The notes below the pieces were generated by a model. That model was not told the DNA's origin. It was given only the letters and a program-made list of their open reading frames with translations, and ran no database searches. Of a DNA stretch of 64,000 bases, positions 12,231 to 23,001 are shown piece after piece. The first letter of the stretch is position 1; each line of letters begins with the position of its first letter. This DNA is from Cephalopachus bancanus (taxonomy: Eukaryota > Chordata > Mammalia > Primates > Tarsiidae): NCBI GenBank assembly GCA_027257055.1, contig JAPVLO010000138.1, positions 2,604,001-2,668,000 of the forward strand, given 5' to 3'. A program made the translations under genes and the position numbers.

Positions 12231-13149
12231 ATTCTGGTCATATTACTCTCACAGATTTGTCTTTGACAGATTCGGTACAACAAATGATAGCAACTGCTAG
12301 AAAAGTTGAAGCATTATACCTCCTCATCTCTTTAGATTGCAATTGTCTCGTCTCTCTGACTCAAACTTTGGCTTGGTGCTGCCAGTTTGGGGCTCTCTTA
12401 GTTGTTCTAATGTGAACTTGGCTTTTCTCTTTCAAGTTCGTTTGATTATACAGTACCACATTTCATCTTTTTAGTAGACAGAAGACCCATTTTCAGCAAT
12501 ATGTTTACCATCCAGCTTCCTTAGTAAATTTTCTAGTATCTTTCTGAAATCAAAATTAATAAGAGAGGATACTATCATAATTCTGAAATCAATAGTTAGA
12601 CAAGCTATGGACCAAAAATGAACACAGCATGACATAATATATGATGACGCCTCAGGTTTGGTTTAGAGTAACCATGGGAGACCAACCAGACAAGTATGGA
12701 TCAAATGTTCGAGGGATTTGACCAAAGTCAAAGGTCAAAGATTCTCCCAGTTAGCTGTTTGGTAGCCAGGATACAAGATGGTAGAATGAGATATTGCAGC
12801 AAACAAGCAAAAGGATATGGAGAAAAATGCTGGGCGATTTAGGGATGTGATGTTTGGAATTACAAATAGACAGAAAATTGATTATGGAAATAGTGTGATG
12901 CATAGCAAATGCCAAACTACCAGGGCTACCCAGCACAAATGCTGGGTCCCAGGAATTCGTTCCAGAAGAGAAAGGTCACTGAGATAGGCCTTCAGAGTTG
13001 ACAAGGAGATACGGGGTTCAGCAAACATGTAAGTCAGAATAGGGCATTGTCTCAATGAAGGAACCCAAAATTTGAATAAAATCTAGAAGAGGGAGAGTGC
13101 CACTAAAAAAATAGCCTTCTTCTAGGGTTGGCCATAGATGTAACAGAAT
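12231..13149. other. Sequence of moderate GC without a gene
   Basis: No coding frame of note and no confident repeat. It contains the DR1-type site at 12725-12737. Confidence 0.5.
12725..12737 (+). promoter_or_regulatory. DR1 nuclear-receptor half-site pair (motif only)
   Basis: AAGTCA-A-AGGTCA is a direct repeat with one-base spacing, the binding form preferred by HNF4, RXR-PPAR and COUP-TF. Only the motif is seen. A 13-base match can arise by chance in 64 kb when mismatches are allowed, and no promoter is nearby. Confidence 0.25.
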
Positions 13150-13325
13150 AATCTAAACCCTAATAGTGCAATCTCTGGAGCCCAATCTCTGGAGCCCAGC
13201 TATCCAAATATGAATCCCCAAACTGTTACTTAGGGTAGTTTAACTGATATTTGACCTATCTGTAAAATGGGGGAAATAATAGGCCGACCTCCTATTATTT
13301 TTACATAAATGAAGTTCTAAAACTT
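13150..13325 (+). mobile_element. MIR SINE relic
   Basis: The core (gcccagctatccaaatatga) through atctgtaaaatgggggaaat follows MIR order. A 14-base tandem duplication (caatctctggagcc) lies at 13169-13197. Confidence 0.7.
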
Positions 13326-13796
13326 AAGAATATAGGAGGATTCAAATGATCTAAAGAAAGTTCAGTCCCCTTCTACAACTCTGAATATGTCTCTAATTCT
13401 GGTCTCTCCTTGAGGATAAAAAGACTAAAAAACAAATAAGAAATAAAAATGCTTAAAAATTGGTACCAAGTTTGAGATCTCATAAGATGCCAACTCAGGA
13501 CCCTAAGGCATTGGAGATACTTTTCATTTCTGAGGTTCTTTTATCTGCAGGCAAGACTATAGGGAGTACACCTTCACATTTCATTATTCCTTGGTAAAAA
13601 CAAATATACATTTTTTTTTTCAGGCTCAGTCTTTAATGTCTAACTTGATTATATATTTGTACACATCTTGGAGTAAATATATAGAGAAAATTTTAGATGG
13701 AAGAATTCACTATCACCTTATTTTGCAAAACTCAAAAAAGAAGAATCAAGGTATAACAAATAGGTAGCATAAAAATCATTACTCAGTAATGTCTTA
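13326..13796. other. AT-rich sequence without a gene
   Basis: No gene or confident repeat is seen. Confidence 0.55.
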
Positions 13797-13905
13797 ATTC
13801 TAGTCCAAACTCTATCACTACCTACTATGGGACCGAACACATTACAGCTCTTATCTTTGAACTTCAGTGTCCTCATTTGTGAAAGAAAGAGAGGGGATCT
13901 TATGC
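13797..13905 (+). mobile_element. MIR SINE relic
   Basis: Phrases gtccaaactctatcactacc and cttcagtgtcctcatttgtg follow the right half of MIR. Confidence 0.65.
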
Positions 13906-14439
13906 TAGATCTCAGTTATGCTGCCCAAGTCCAAAGTTTCATTTCTTTATTTTTTATATAAGAAAATGTAGCATATAGAATGGCAATACATTACATTCGA
14001 TTCAAAACTATCATTCTTACAATTTCTTTAATATTTGAAATGTGAGAGGCTTTGTCCATTATGAAAGCAAGTTCTACTGTTTGCCCCTCAGTCACACTTA
14101 GAGATCAGAGCTATATTCAGAACATTCTGTTCTTCAAGCTCAAATGGCCTATTTCAACTCATTTAGATCTATTGACGTGGGAAAATTACCATCCACTCCT
14201 CACAGGCACAGAGACTCCTCTCCTTCATAAAATCTGGGACTCTAGGGTACAATCACCACTCTCCAAATTCATCAGGAAGCCAAGACCATAAGGTGACTAT
14301 CCTTTCCCTTTGCCCCCTCCCCAGGAGTTCCTGTGTCTCCAGCTCCCAGTGTCATCATCCATGGTTTCCGGTTATCCCAAGAAATGAGGAAAGTGGCAGT
14401 GGCCACATTCACCAGCCTGGCTTCAACTTTAATATCTAC
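13906..14439. other. Sequence of moderate GC without a gene
   Basis: A 79-codon open frame (14052-14291) shows no known domain and no flanking splice framing. I regard it as chance. Confidence 0.5.
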
Positions 14440-14550
14440 AGAATTACAGTGATTTGATCACTGTACGTTATATGCATTGAAACACCACTATGTACTCCAT
14501 GAATATGTATGATTATTATTTGTTAATCCAAAAAAATAAAATTTAAGATG
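14440..14550 (+). mobile_element. L1M 3' terminus
   Basis: The stretch cagtgatttgatcactgtac, through the phrases on chain-ending tatgtactccatgaatatgt and ttgttaatccaaaaaaataa, is the 3' end and A-rich tail of an old mammalian L1. Confidence 0.75.
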
Positions 14551-15386
14551 TTTTTGAAAATCTACAGAATTTGCTTTACTCTGTATGATTTTTATTCCAT
14601 TATTATCATAAGTTATTATACTAAAAGCGCCTCTCAGTTCTCCACTATGAGTTCAATTTAAAACACTTCTCTTGTTTTACACTCACTTGGTTAGTGCCCA
14701 GGCCAAGAAAGGGAACTAAAAACCCTGGCCTGCCACATAAACCACAGGAGTCAATCATTTATCCACTTATTCTTGTTAGAACACAGTAAATAATCAAATA
14801 ATTGTATTTAACTCTTATACTTCATATTATGAATGACTTGCAATTTTCCAAGAAACTGTAAGCACAAAAATATAATAAACAGCTTATGTTTTCAATACTT
14901 CATTAGTTAGATTGTAATTTTTTTTCCCTTCTATTGCTAAACTATCATGGTATTTAGGCAGAACTTGTCCTTTCTGTTGTTTTAATTGTACTGATATTCC
15001 TAGCACTTTCACGAGATGTCTTATGCTCTGAAATAATGTTTTTACCCGAAATCTTCTAACACCAATAAAACAACCTTGAGTGCAAAACCTGGAGCTCACG
15101 TGGAAGAGTTATTTAACAGCACACCTAAAGTTCAATGTCAACATATTTTGCTTCCTTCATCTATGAGAAAGCATGGGAGAAAAAAAGGCAGAAGAAGAAT
15201 ACTTCATTTTTTTGTAAAAGAAAGAAAAAAAAGAGGCAGAAGCTTATTTTAGAAGAAATGTCCTTCACTCTTCTTATAATTTTCTAAATATACTTTATTC
15301 AATCAGAAAATCTCATTCAGGACTGGATACGTCAATAGATAAATCACATGGAAAAAAGAAAGTACTCACATTAATGATTCTGAGTT
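14551..15386. other. AT-rich sequence without a gene
   Basis: No gene is seen. A purine-rich stretch lies at 15173-15240. Confidence 0.55.
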
Positions 15387-15404
15387 ATAAGTTAGTAATT
15401 TCTT

Positions 15405-15531
15405 TTTTAAATTTTTAATCTTAAAGATGTGGGGTACAATTCAGGGTTAGATATACAAATGTTCATTATTCAGGTACCCTTGTTGATGAGGTGTACCCTC
15501 CCCCGGCAGTTTCCCATAGCTGCCAACCCCA
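15405..15531 (-). mobile_element. L1 3' UTR stub with target duplication
   Basis: Only about 127 bases of L1 tail are present, with the gatgtggggtacaattcagg phrase and a poly(T) start. Target-site duplications ATAAGTTAGTAATTTCTT (18 bases) are perfect at 15387-15404 and 15532-15549, so this is a complete, severely 5'-truncated insertion. Confidence 0.97.
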
Positions 15532-15549
15532 ATAAGTTAGTAATTTCTT

Positions 15550-16505
15550 ACTTTAAAATACTTTGTCACACTTTAAGAAAAATCACTGCTATAAAGTCCT
15601 TTTTTTTTTGCAGCCATATTCTTTTTGACTAAGATAACTTTATCAATAGCTATTCTGATCTATTATATTTTTTATTTTATATTATGATTTGTCACTATTT
15701 TTAAGCGATCAAAGGGTTTATAATGAGGCATATTTCATTTTTTTTTTACCTGATGCTCTACCTACAAGTTCTATTTTACAAATGTGAAAACTGAGAATTA
15801 GAGTGACTGTAGAACACGGATGCTGTTTAGTAATTTCATGAAGTGGAATTAAAATGCAGATATTCTTAATTAAAATTTAATGATTTATCTTTACCTCTTG
15901 ATGCTTCCACATTGTGGTAGCTATATGAACCTACCTAATAAATGCTATCTAGATTTGTGAAGGAAAACTCAGAAAAGAAAATCGAGAGCTCACTGTCTCC
16001 CGGCAGCATGAGCCATCCCATTCCAGTACACCTGCTGCTTAGGAGGAAGAGATCAAAGATCTGCCTATCTGTTTTGGCCTGGAGATGAGACGATCTCTCC
16101 CCAACAGAATTTTATGTTTCCTCTCAGACATATTGGTTACTCTAATTAAAACTCTGCAGGGCATTGGACAGCAGCCAATCCTCACGTTATTATAGCGTTT
16201 AGAAACCTGAAAACTCCATTGGCAAGTTCTGAATGAGAACAGGCTCACTCCTGATGATTTACCAGTTCTGTGAACCAACAACACAATCTTATGCTAGAAG
16301 CAGGATAATAAAAAATAAAAGAGTAAATACACTACTAAGAGCAGGTTCTGCTTATGGCAAGCACGTGTTATGCTTACTTCAAATATACACAAAAACATTA
16401 ACAGCCACTTAGTATCTTTTAGGAGGTTTTGAAGACTTGTAATGACGCAAAATCAAATTTGCTTTTAGCATCCATTATCAAATTGTTTCTTTAGTTTAAA
16501 AAATG
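15550..16505. other. Mostly unique sequence without a gene
   Basis: A weak MIR-like phrase on the minus strand (tattttacaaatgtgaaaac) lies near 15772-15792. The part 15960-16290 has more even base composition than its surroundings and matches no repeat I know, so it would be a candidate for conserved noncoding sequence. That is inference only. Confidence 0.45.
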
Positions 16506-16609
16506 TTTGGGGCTCCTCTTATGTTTTATAATTTTTATATCGATGTACAAAGACATTATTTTACTGCTAAAAAAACAACTGAAATAGAGAAAGATCATTT
16601 AGGAATGAA
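16506..16609 (+). repeat. 104 bp duplicated segment, copy A
   Basis: This segment recurs in the same orientation and with the same length at 18709-18812, with roughly a dozen substitutions and no gaps by eye. Flanks on both sides are unrelated. I do not recognise it as a known repeat family. Confidence 0.9.
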
Positions 16610-16727
16610 TTTTGTAGTTATCCAAAAAAGTGTAACGTAATTGATAAGCTGAAAATATTTTTAACTGCAAATTGCTAACACTTATTTTACAAAGTTGAAT
16701 TTGTATTCCAGAGGTAGTAGTAATAAA

Positions 16728-16935
16728 AGACAGAAAAGCCAGAGTTCATAAAGGTTTGGCTCTAGCTTTGGCAAAAGACTAGCTCTCTACCTGCCTGTCA
16801 GAACTTTAAACAATTCATTTGATCTTTTAAAACTGCAGTTTCACGGTTTATGAGGTTATAATATATACCAATGCCTCCTTTGTAAGACTGCTGTGAGGAT
16901 TCCTTAGATAATCCATGCAAAACCCTAAGCCCATG
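16728..16935 (+). mobile_element. MIR SINE relic
   Basis: Near full-length order: gttcataaaggtttggctct, acaattcatttgatctttta, ctgctgtgaggattccttag. It is diverged but spans both MIR ends. Confidence 0.75.
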
Positions 16936-18239
16936 ACTTTTTCAGATATGAGCTCCTATTAATATCATCACTGTCATTTCCCAAAACTCTCTGTCAACTT
17001 GTTTCTTCTAAAGATACATCAATCAATATCATCATTCTCCTACTACCTGAATCATGACAGAAAATAGCCACTAAATAGAAGACAATGTTGATCCACGTTT
17101 TTGTTATTGTGATGTGGTACCGTGATGTGATGTGTTTCTGTTCCTTAGATTTTGGCAGAATATCACTTTGATTCAAAGAAGGACCTTCTGCTTTTTTCTA
17201 TCAAGCTGACTTATGAGAAAAGTAAATACAGCAATTTGTAATTGATGCCAGTTATGCGGTGGCTGTATTTATAGATAAATTATAAATAGGAATTATAAAA
17301 TATATGTTAATAAATACAGGAAATATTTTAAAGATCTCATCTCCATCCCATATTCTGATCAATGAAGAAAAATGAATATTTTTAAAGGGGCGATAAGGAG
17401 AAAAAATAAGGAAATTAAAATGAAAACTGAAGTGTGGGTGATTCAAAGAAAAAGAAAGAAAACAAAACAAATAAAGGGAAACAATCAGAGGAAGGGAAGG
17501 AAAAAAAGATAGTTTCTTTGGTTAAAAAAAAATGAACATTTTAGGAGATAAAGATGAACACTCTTGCCCAAAACAAACAAAAAACACATCATTCCCCTAG
17601 GCCAGGGCAACTTTAACGGTACAAGAGGAGCTAATGATCTCCTCTTCTTGGCCTGATCCACCAAAGAAACCCGAGTTCCCTGTCATAGAACCTAGCAACA
17701 TATCCTGACTCCAGGCCATATTCCTTCAGTGTCCAACAGCTTTCTTGGAATTCCCTTGTTCTCCCGATTGCCAATTTGGTCAAAATTATTCACCCGCCAT
17801 CCAATGATGACTGTGCACCTAGTACAGGAGCCAAAATGGCCTCCCCATCCTTTATTTGTTGTAACCTCCATTATCGCGACACCGGGAACCTGTCTACCGC
17901 CTCTGCCACAAAATGGTTGATTAAATTGATTTTAGAATATGTGAAGCTATCAGTGGTTCTTTCTAATCTAAGTTTGACCTGCTTAGAGCAGCAGGCCTTG
18001 ATTGGGACTTTCTGGAATGAATGAATGAATGAAAATGCTTATATATGTCATAGGTCATTAGGGCAAGGTCACTCCTGATGACTGGATCTTGATTTCTGAA
18101 AATTCCTTATGGTACTAGAATATAGTTCCAAGAGTTTTGGATTGCACAGACTCAGAATGAGATAGCTGGGAGGAGACAATATGGAGAGTAAGAAGAGATT
18201 TTTGTTGCCTTCTTATTTTACCAAGTCAGATATTTTCTT
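16936..18239. other. Sequence without a confident gene or repeat
   Basis: Purine-rich at 17395-17530. The part 17580-18040 has higher GC, with phrases such as gagccaaaatggcctcccca that could belong to an old LTR. Two overlapping open frames of 63 and 82 codons there have no known domain. Confidence 0.45.
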
Positions 18240-18328
18240 TTGAAGAACGTACTTTGTCACTTAACTCCCCTGTTTAATAACCCTCATTTTAGCATGGCTT
18301 CATAGGCCCTGTAAGATCTGGTCCCTAG

Positions 18329-18625
18329 TCAGGCTTGGTGGCTCAGCCTGTAATCCCGCGCCCTGGGAGGCTGAGGTGAGTGGATTGCCTGAGCCCGCGG
18401 GTTCGAGACTCGCCTGGGCAACTTGGTGAGAACTCATCTCTACAATAAATCAAACAAAAAAAATTAGCCGGGTGTGGAAGCGCGCTGTGTAGTTCCAGCT
18501 CCTTGGAAGGCTGAGGCGGAAGGATCGCCGGAGCCCAGCAGGTCGAGGCTGCGGTGGCCTGGAGCGGCCACTGCACTCCAGTCTGGGCGAGAGAGACTTC
18601 AACTCAAAAAAAAAAAAAAAAAAAA
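18329..18625 (+). mobile_element. Alu SINE with target duplication
   Basis: Full dimer inside an L2. Target duplications ATCTGGTCCCTAG (18316-18328) and ATCTGGTCCTTAG (18626-18638) differ by one base. The centre is of the CGCGCC type while the GGCAACTTGGTGAG stretch is intact, so it belongs to the intermediate subfamily. Confidence 0.97.
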
Positions 18626-18708
18626 ATCTGGTCCTTAGCTGGCCTCCCAGACCCTTTACATCCATATCCCTTTTGTTTTCTGCAATTCCGCTCAGTGCAC
18701 ATTCTTCC

Positions 18709-18812
18709 TTTGGGGCTCCTTTCATATTTTATAATTTTTATATCAATGTACAAAGACATTATTTTATTACTAAAGAAATAAGTGAAGTAGAGAAAGATCA
18801 TTTAGGAATGAA
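18709..18812 (+). repeat. 104 bp duplicated segment, copy B, inside L2
   Basis: Second copy of the segment at 16506-16609. It lies where L2 sequence would be expected, and L2 similarity resumes after it. This suggests an insertion or templated repair rather than a shared old repeat. No poly(A) or target duplication is visible. Confidence 0.88.
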
Positions 18813-19190
18813 AATAGTGGATAACTAGTTAACTCTCATACATTTTCCAGAGTCCAGTTAAAATATCACTCATCTATAGAGTTAAATATCACTGCTATCT
18901 AGACATCACCCCATTCCTGTCCAGAGTAGACAGGCTTCTTCTGTCACATGTTCTAATGGCACAGTTGACTTTTCCTTCATAGCATTTAGCACAGTGTGAT
19001 ACACGTATGTGTATGTGCGTGCCTGGAAGATAATTTGATTAATGTGTTTTAGCTTTATGCTTCATGAAAGAAGCTATCAAGGATGGTATTGTCATTGTTG
19101 TATTCCTTTTGTCTTGGGCATAATTTACATATGATAGACATTAAAAACAGTATTTTTAGGATTACTGAATGACTGAATGAGTTGTTGGTT

Positions 19191-19880
19191 AAAGAAAAAA
19201 TTTAATTGTCTAAAGAATTAGTTTTATTTAGAATCTCATTGAGGACAATAGACTGAGAGGCCGATCGCCCAGGAAGAGTCTTTTAGAGAGGTTTTGTCAG
19301 ACTGTTCTGGTAAAGTGTTTTAGCCCACTGTTTATCTATAGATGGTGAAACATTAGTACAAGTAAAGTCATCAGACATGTTTAGAAGTCATGCTAAAATA
19401 AAATTATGTCAAGGTTGGGGTGGAACAATATATCTGTTTATAGATTACAGAGGCATGATCACAAACTTCGTTAGATATTGTCTTCTATGCAGGAAAAGGC
19501 AAGGACTAGGGCCATTTATCTTTTAAGGAATATAGTGACTCAGACAAGAGATGTTAGGGACTGGGGGAGCACATGCCCTGTTTTTTGTTTCGTTTTTTCT
19601 TTTGTCTTTGAAATGACTCTCAGGAAAGCTGTGTTGTCACAGTTCAGGAGATTGTGAAATTATGCTGGCAACCAAAAATGAGCATGGCTTCTTACGTTGG
19701 CTACTTTGTCTCACTATTGTTTCCTTTTGGTTGTAAATTTACTGTCTGGTTATAGTTACAAGACCAATATTGATAGCCTTGCATAGCTAGGAAGGCTCCT
19801 TTTTAGGAGGGTGGGTAGTCCTTATTTGCAGTTGTAAGAAATGAGCATTGGGCCCAGAGCATACAATTGTCTATTTATTG
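19191..19880. mobile_element. Unclassified LTR-like block
   Basis: Phrases such as gactgagaggccgatcgccc, ggttttgtcagactgttctg and aatgactctcaggaaagctg read like an old LTR, similar in style to the blocks at 57.4 and 60.0 kb. I see no TG...CA ends or polyadenylation signal that would fix the boundaries. Confidence 0.35.
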
Positions 19881-20931
19881 GAAAATAAGTTTTGGAGCAT
19901 ATTTTGTAAATAGTACGATGTGGCTTTTTTTTGCATTGTCTTTATTTGTACCTAATTTAACACCTTAACTAGACTGTCATAAAGATACTATAGATTATAT
20001 ATAGCAGTCTATATTTAATATTTATCAAACTGAGTTTTAGATTGGAAAAAAACATGATAACCATGTAACAAAATTGAAACATATATTTGTATATTTTAAA
20101 TTATATGTTTGTATCTATATTTATGAAATATATGAAAAGCTTCTTTTGAAATATATGAAAAGCTATCTTTTTATGGAAAGCTATTCTGGACTAGAGCTGA
20201 TTGTAAATAGTTTTAGAGAAGAATTTAGAGTAATACTGTGGATGACAAAAATTTAGAATAATCATAGTTAAAATTTGATAAAAGTTTTTAATTGACAAGA
20301 AAGTTAAATTTTTATTATAGGTAGTCGTTTAAGATAGCAATTAGAATTATGACTGACAGTATCACAGCAATACTATAAGAGTTTTTAAAATGTTATATAA
20401 TTTTAGAATATTTATATGAATAATAAATTTCTGTAAATATAACTTTAGAAAAGATTTACTATGACAATTAAAATTATCACTGAAAACATAATGGACTTTT
20501 ATGAGTTTATGTAATTTTTTGGAATATTTATATTAATATATTTATAAATATAACTGAAAGATCTAGTGTCATTTATTGCTTGATAATGTTTTAACATAAT
20601 TTATTAAATATGTCTTGGTTAAAGATATTGATTAAATATGTCTTGCTTGATTATGGCTCTTGGTAACAGCATGAGGAGTGTTTTGGAGTGTTTTGGCTAC
20701 ACTGAAAGATTTAGACATGAAAAGTCAAGAGTATATAATTAAATTACTTTGGAGGAAAATATTGTTTTATAGACCTTTAAGATAAACAAGTTAGCATCAA
20801 GTCACAATAGTAGTTAGTACCAGAGGAAAAAAATGATAAAAGTTGACAAAAGGCTGAAGAAGAGGGACATTATCCCAGCCAAGTAAAAACATACATACAT
20901 ATATATAAATATATATATAGATATATATAGA
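19881..20931. other. Very AT-rich tract with local duplications
   Basis: No gene is seen. The unit GAAATATATGAAAAGCT occurs twice (20124-20140 and 20149-20165), and GATTAAATATGTCTTG-like units recur near 20602-20655. The segments at about 20337-20450 and 20463-20560 look like a diverged tandem pair. A TA/CA tract runs at 20889-20931 next to the following Alu. Confidence 0.55.
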
Positions 20932-21224
20932 TTTTTTTTTTTTTTGAGTTGGAGTCTCACTCCATCGCCCAGACTGGAGTGCAATAGGACACTTACGGCC
21001 ACCCCAGTGTTGACCTGCTGGGCTCCAGTGATCCTTCCGCTCAGCTTTCCAAGTAGCTGGAACCACAGGCACATGCTACCAAACCCGGCTAATTTTTTTA
21101 TATATTGTAGAGACGAAGTCTCACCAAGTTGCCCAGGCTGGTCTTGAACCCCCGGGTTCAGGCAATCCCTCGTCTTGGCCTCACAAAAAGCTGGGATTAC
21201 AGGCTTGAGCCACTGCACCTGGTC
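20932..21224 (-). mobile_element. Alu SINE
   Basis: Full dimer on the minus strand, poly(T) at 20932-20945. It keeps the AGTTGCC stretch and the AAGCTGGGATTACAGG centre, so it belongs to the older subfamily. Confidence 0.95.
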
Positions 21225-21670
21225 CGACATGTACCTTTTTAAGGGTAAGAGATGAATGGTAACAAATGTTTGACCTATAAGTTATGTGCAGCAAAGTATA
21301 GAAAAGCCCTTTAAGATAAATTTTAAACAGAAACAGATTTTAAAATTGAAAATTAAAATCTCTTGTAATTTTATTATGTGTAAATAAGCATTTTAAGAAA
21401 ACGTTTTTCTAATATTAGAAACCAACATTTTTAGTGCAGGTTTTTTATATTCAAGTTTAATCTTTAGAAAGATATAATTTTTACAATTACAACCAACTTA
21501 AATTATTTATAAAATTTATTCTACAAATTTTCTTTTACAAACCTTATCAAGACTTATACAGGCTATTTATGACATGCTTGGGCTTTGTCTTTTTTTTAGT
21601 ATAACCAGTCATTTTATTTTAGTACAAAATGTATTATATAAGTTTTTTTACAAAAAAATTATCTTTTAAC

Positions 21671-21963
21671 TTTTTTTTTTTTTTTTTTTGAGTAGGAGTC
21701 TCACTCTGTCACCCAGACTGGAGTGCAGTGGCCGCTCCCGGCCACCGCAGCCTCGACCTGCTGGGCTCCGGCGATCCTTCCGCTTCAGCCTTCCAAATAG
21801 CTGGAATTACAGGCATGCGCTACCACACCCAGCTGATTTTTTGATTTATTGTAGAGATGAAGTCTCGCTGCCCAGGCGGGTCTCGAACCCGCGGGTTCAG
21901 GCAATCCACTCACCTCAGCCTCCCAAAGGCGCAGGTTACAGGCTGAGCCACCGAGCCCGGCTT
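21671..21963 (-). mobile_element. Alu SINE, young subfamily, with target duplication
   Basis: Full dimer, target duplication TCTTTTAAC at 21662-21670 and 21964-21972. It has the CGC-type centre and lacks the ACTTGGC stretch (TCTCGCTGCCCAGG). Confidence 0.97.
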
Positions 21964-21972
21964 TCTTTTAAC

Positions 21973-22589
21973 TTTTTAATTAAAAATATACCTTTATATC
22001 TGTAAATATTTAAAGTACTTATCACTCTTGCTTATTTGTTTTTTCTTGTTTTATAGAGTTTAAATAACCTCTGAATTTATCTAATTTTATATTTAAATAA
22101 AATATAGAATTTGTCATTTATAATTTTTGTATATTTTACATATAGAATTATGTGTATTAATTACAACGATTTCTTATTTGCCTTAAATTTTAGTGGAAAT
22201 TTAGGAAGCAAGAAAGTTTGAACTGTTTGCTACATGTTAGTGTTTTATAGAGAAAAACTATTTTATAATCTTCATAATATGTTTTATTATAACATAATTT
22301 TAATTGGAAATGACTCACATTTAGTGAATATTTATTATTTAATTTAACACAACCACAACTTTTTATTTTTATCTTTTTGTTGGTGTTGATATTTATTTTT
22401 GTGGTCTGAGAAGATGCATAGCAATATTTCAATCTTATGAAATTTGTTTATGCAACCTTAACATTTTAAATCATATAGAGTGACTTAATTTATTTTCTCT
22501 TGGCATCCTGTCTGTCCTGGTTAAAGAGGTTCAGACATCATATAAAAACAAGTAAACCCAGAAAATGTAAGCTATACACACATTTAAAA
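21973..22589. other. AT-rich sequence without a gene
   Basis: No gene or confident repeat. The minus-strand frame here is AT-driven (Lys, Asn, Tyr-rich). The part 21225-21661 on the other side of the Alu is similar in character. Confidence 0.55.
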
Positions 22590-22599
22590 ATATGTCATA

Positions 22600-22900
22600 G
22601 GCCGGGCTCAGTGATTTAGCCTGTAATCCCAGCACTTTGGGAGGCTAAGGCGAGTGAATTGCCTGAGCCTGCAGGTTCGAGACCCGACCGGGCAACTTGG
22701 CAAGACCTCGTCTCTACAATAAATCAAAAAAATTAGCCGGGCGTGATAGCGCACACCTGTAGTTCCGGCTACTTGGAAGGTTGAGACAGGAGGATCGCCT
22801 GAGTCCAACAGGTGGAGGCTGCGGTGGCTGGGAGTGTGCCACTGCACTTCAATCTGGGTGACAGAGTAAGACTCCAACTCAAAAAAATATATATATATAT
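22600..22900 (+). mobile_element. Alu SINE, older subfamily, with target duplication
   Basis: Full dimer with the AATCCCAGCAC centre and intact GGCAACTTGGC. The tail is A7 followed by (AT)n. Target duplication ATATGTCAT lies at 22590-22598 and 22901-22909. Confidence 0.95.
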
Positions 22901-22909
22901 ATATGTCAT

Positions 22910-22995
22910 GGGCAACCCCTTCAGGTCCCCTCTCACTGTGGGAGCTTTTCTGTGCTCTCAATAAATCCTGCTTTCAAAAAATTAATTAATTAAAA
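22910..22995 (+). mobile_element. Short retroposon resembling a retroviral R region, copy 1
   Basis: About 66 bases (ggcaaccccttcaggtcccc, then ctcactgtgggagctttt and ctctcaataaatcctgcttt) end in an A-rich tail at 22976-22995. The wording, with AATAAA about 10 bases from the tail, is like the R region and polyadenylation end of a retroviral LTR. Flanks carry ATGTCA on each side (22903-22908 and 22996-23001), consistent with L1-driven insertion of a polyadenylated RNA. A second copy lies at 53917-53996 in the opposite orientation. Origin from an LTR is inferred. Confidence 0.7.
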
Positions 22996-23001
22996 ATGTC
23001 A

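Larger units (their letters stand above)
18240..19190 (+). mobile_element. L2 LINE 3' part, interrupted twice
   Basis: The order ttttagcatggcttcatagg, agctggcctcccagaccctt, catagcatttagcacagtgt, gcttcatgaaagaagctatc and attactgaatgactgaatga follows the L2 ORF2 end and 3' UTR. An Alu at 18329-18625 and a 104 bp segment at 18709-18812 interrupt it. Confidence 0.8.

Noticed and set aside
20797..21230. 138-codon and neighbouring frames
   Set aside because: They are antisense or frame-shadow translations of an Alu, as are similar frames in the other Alus.
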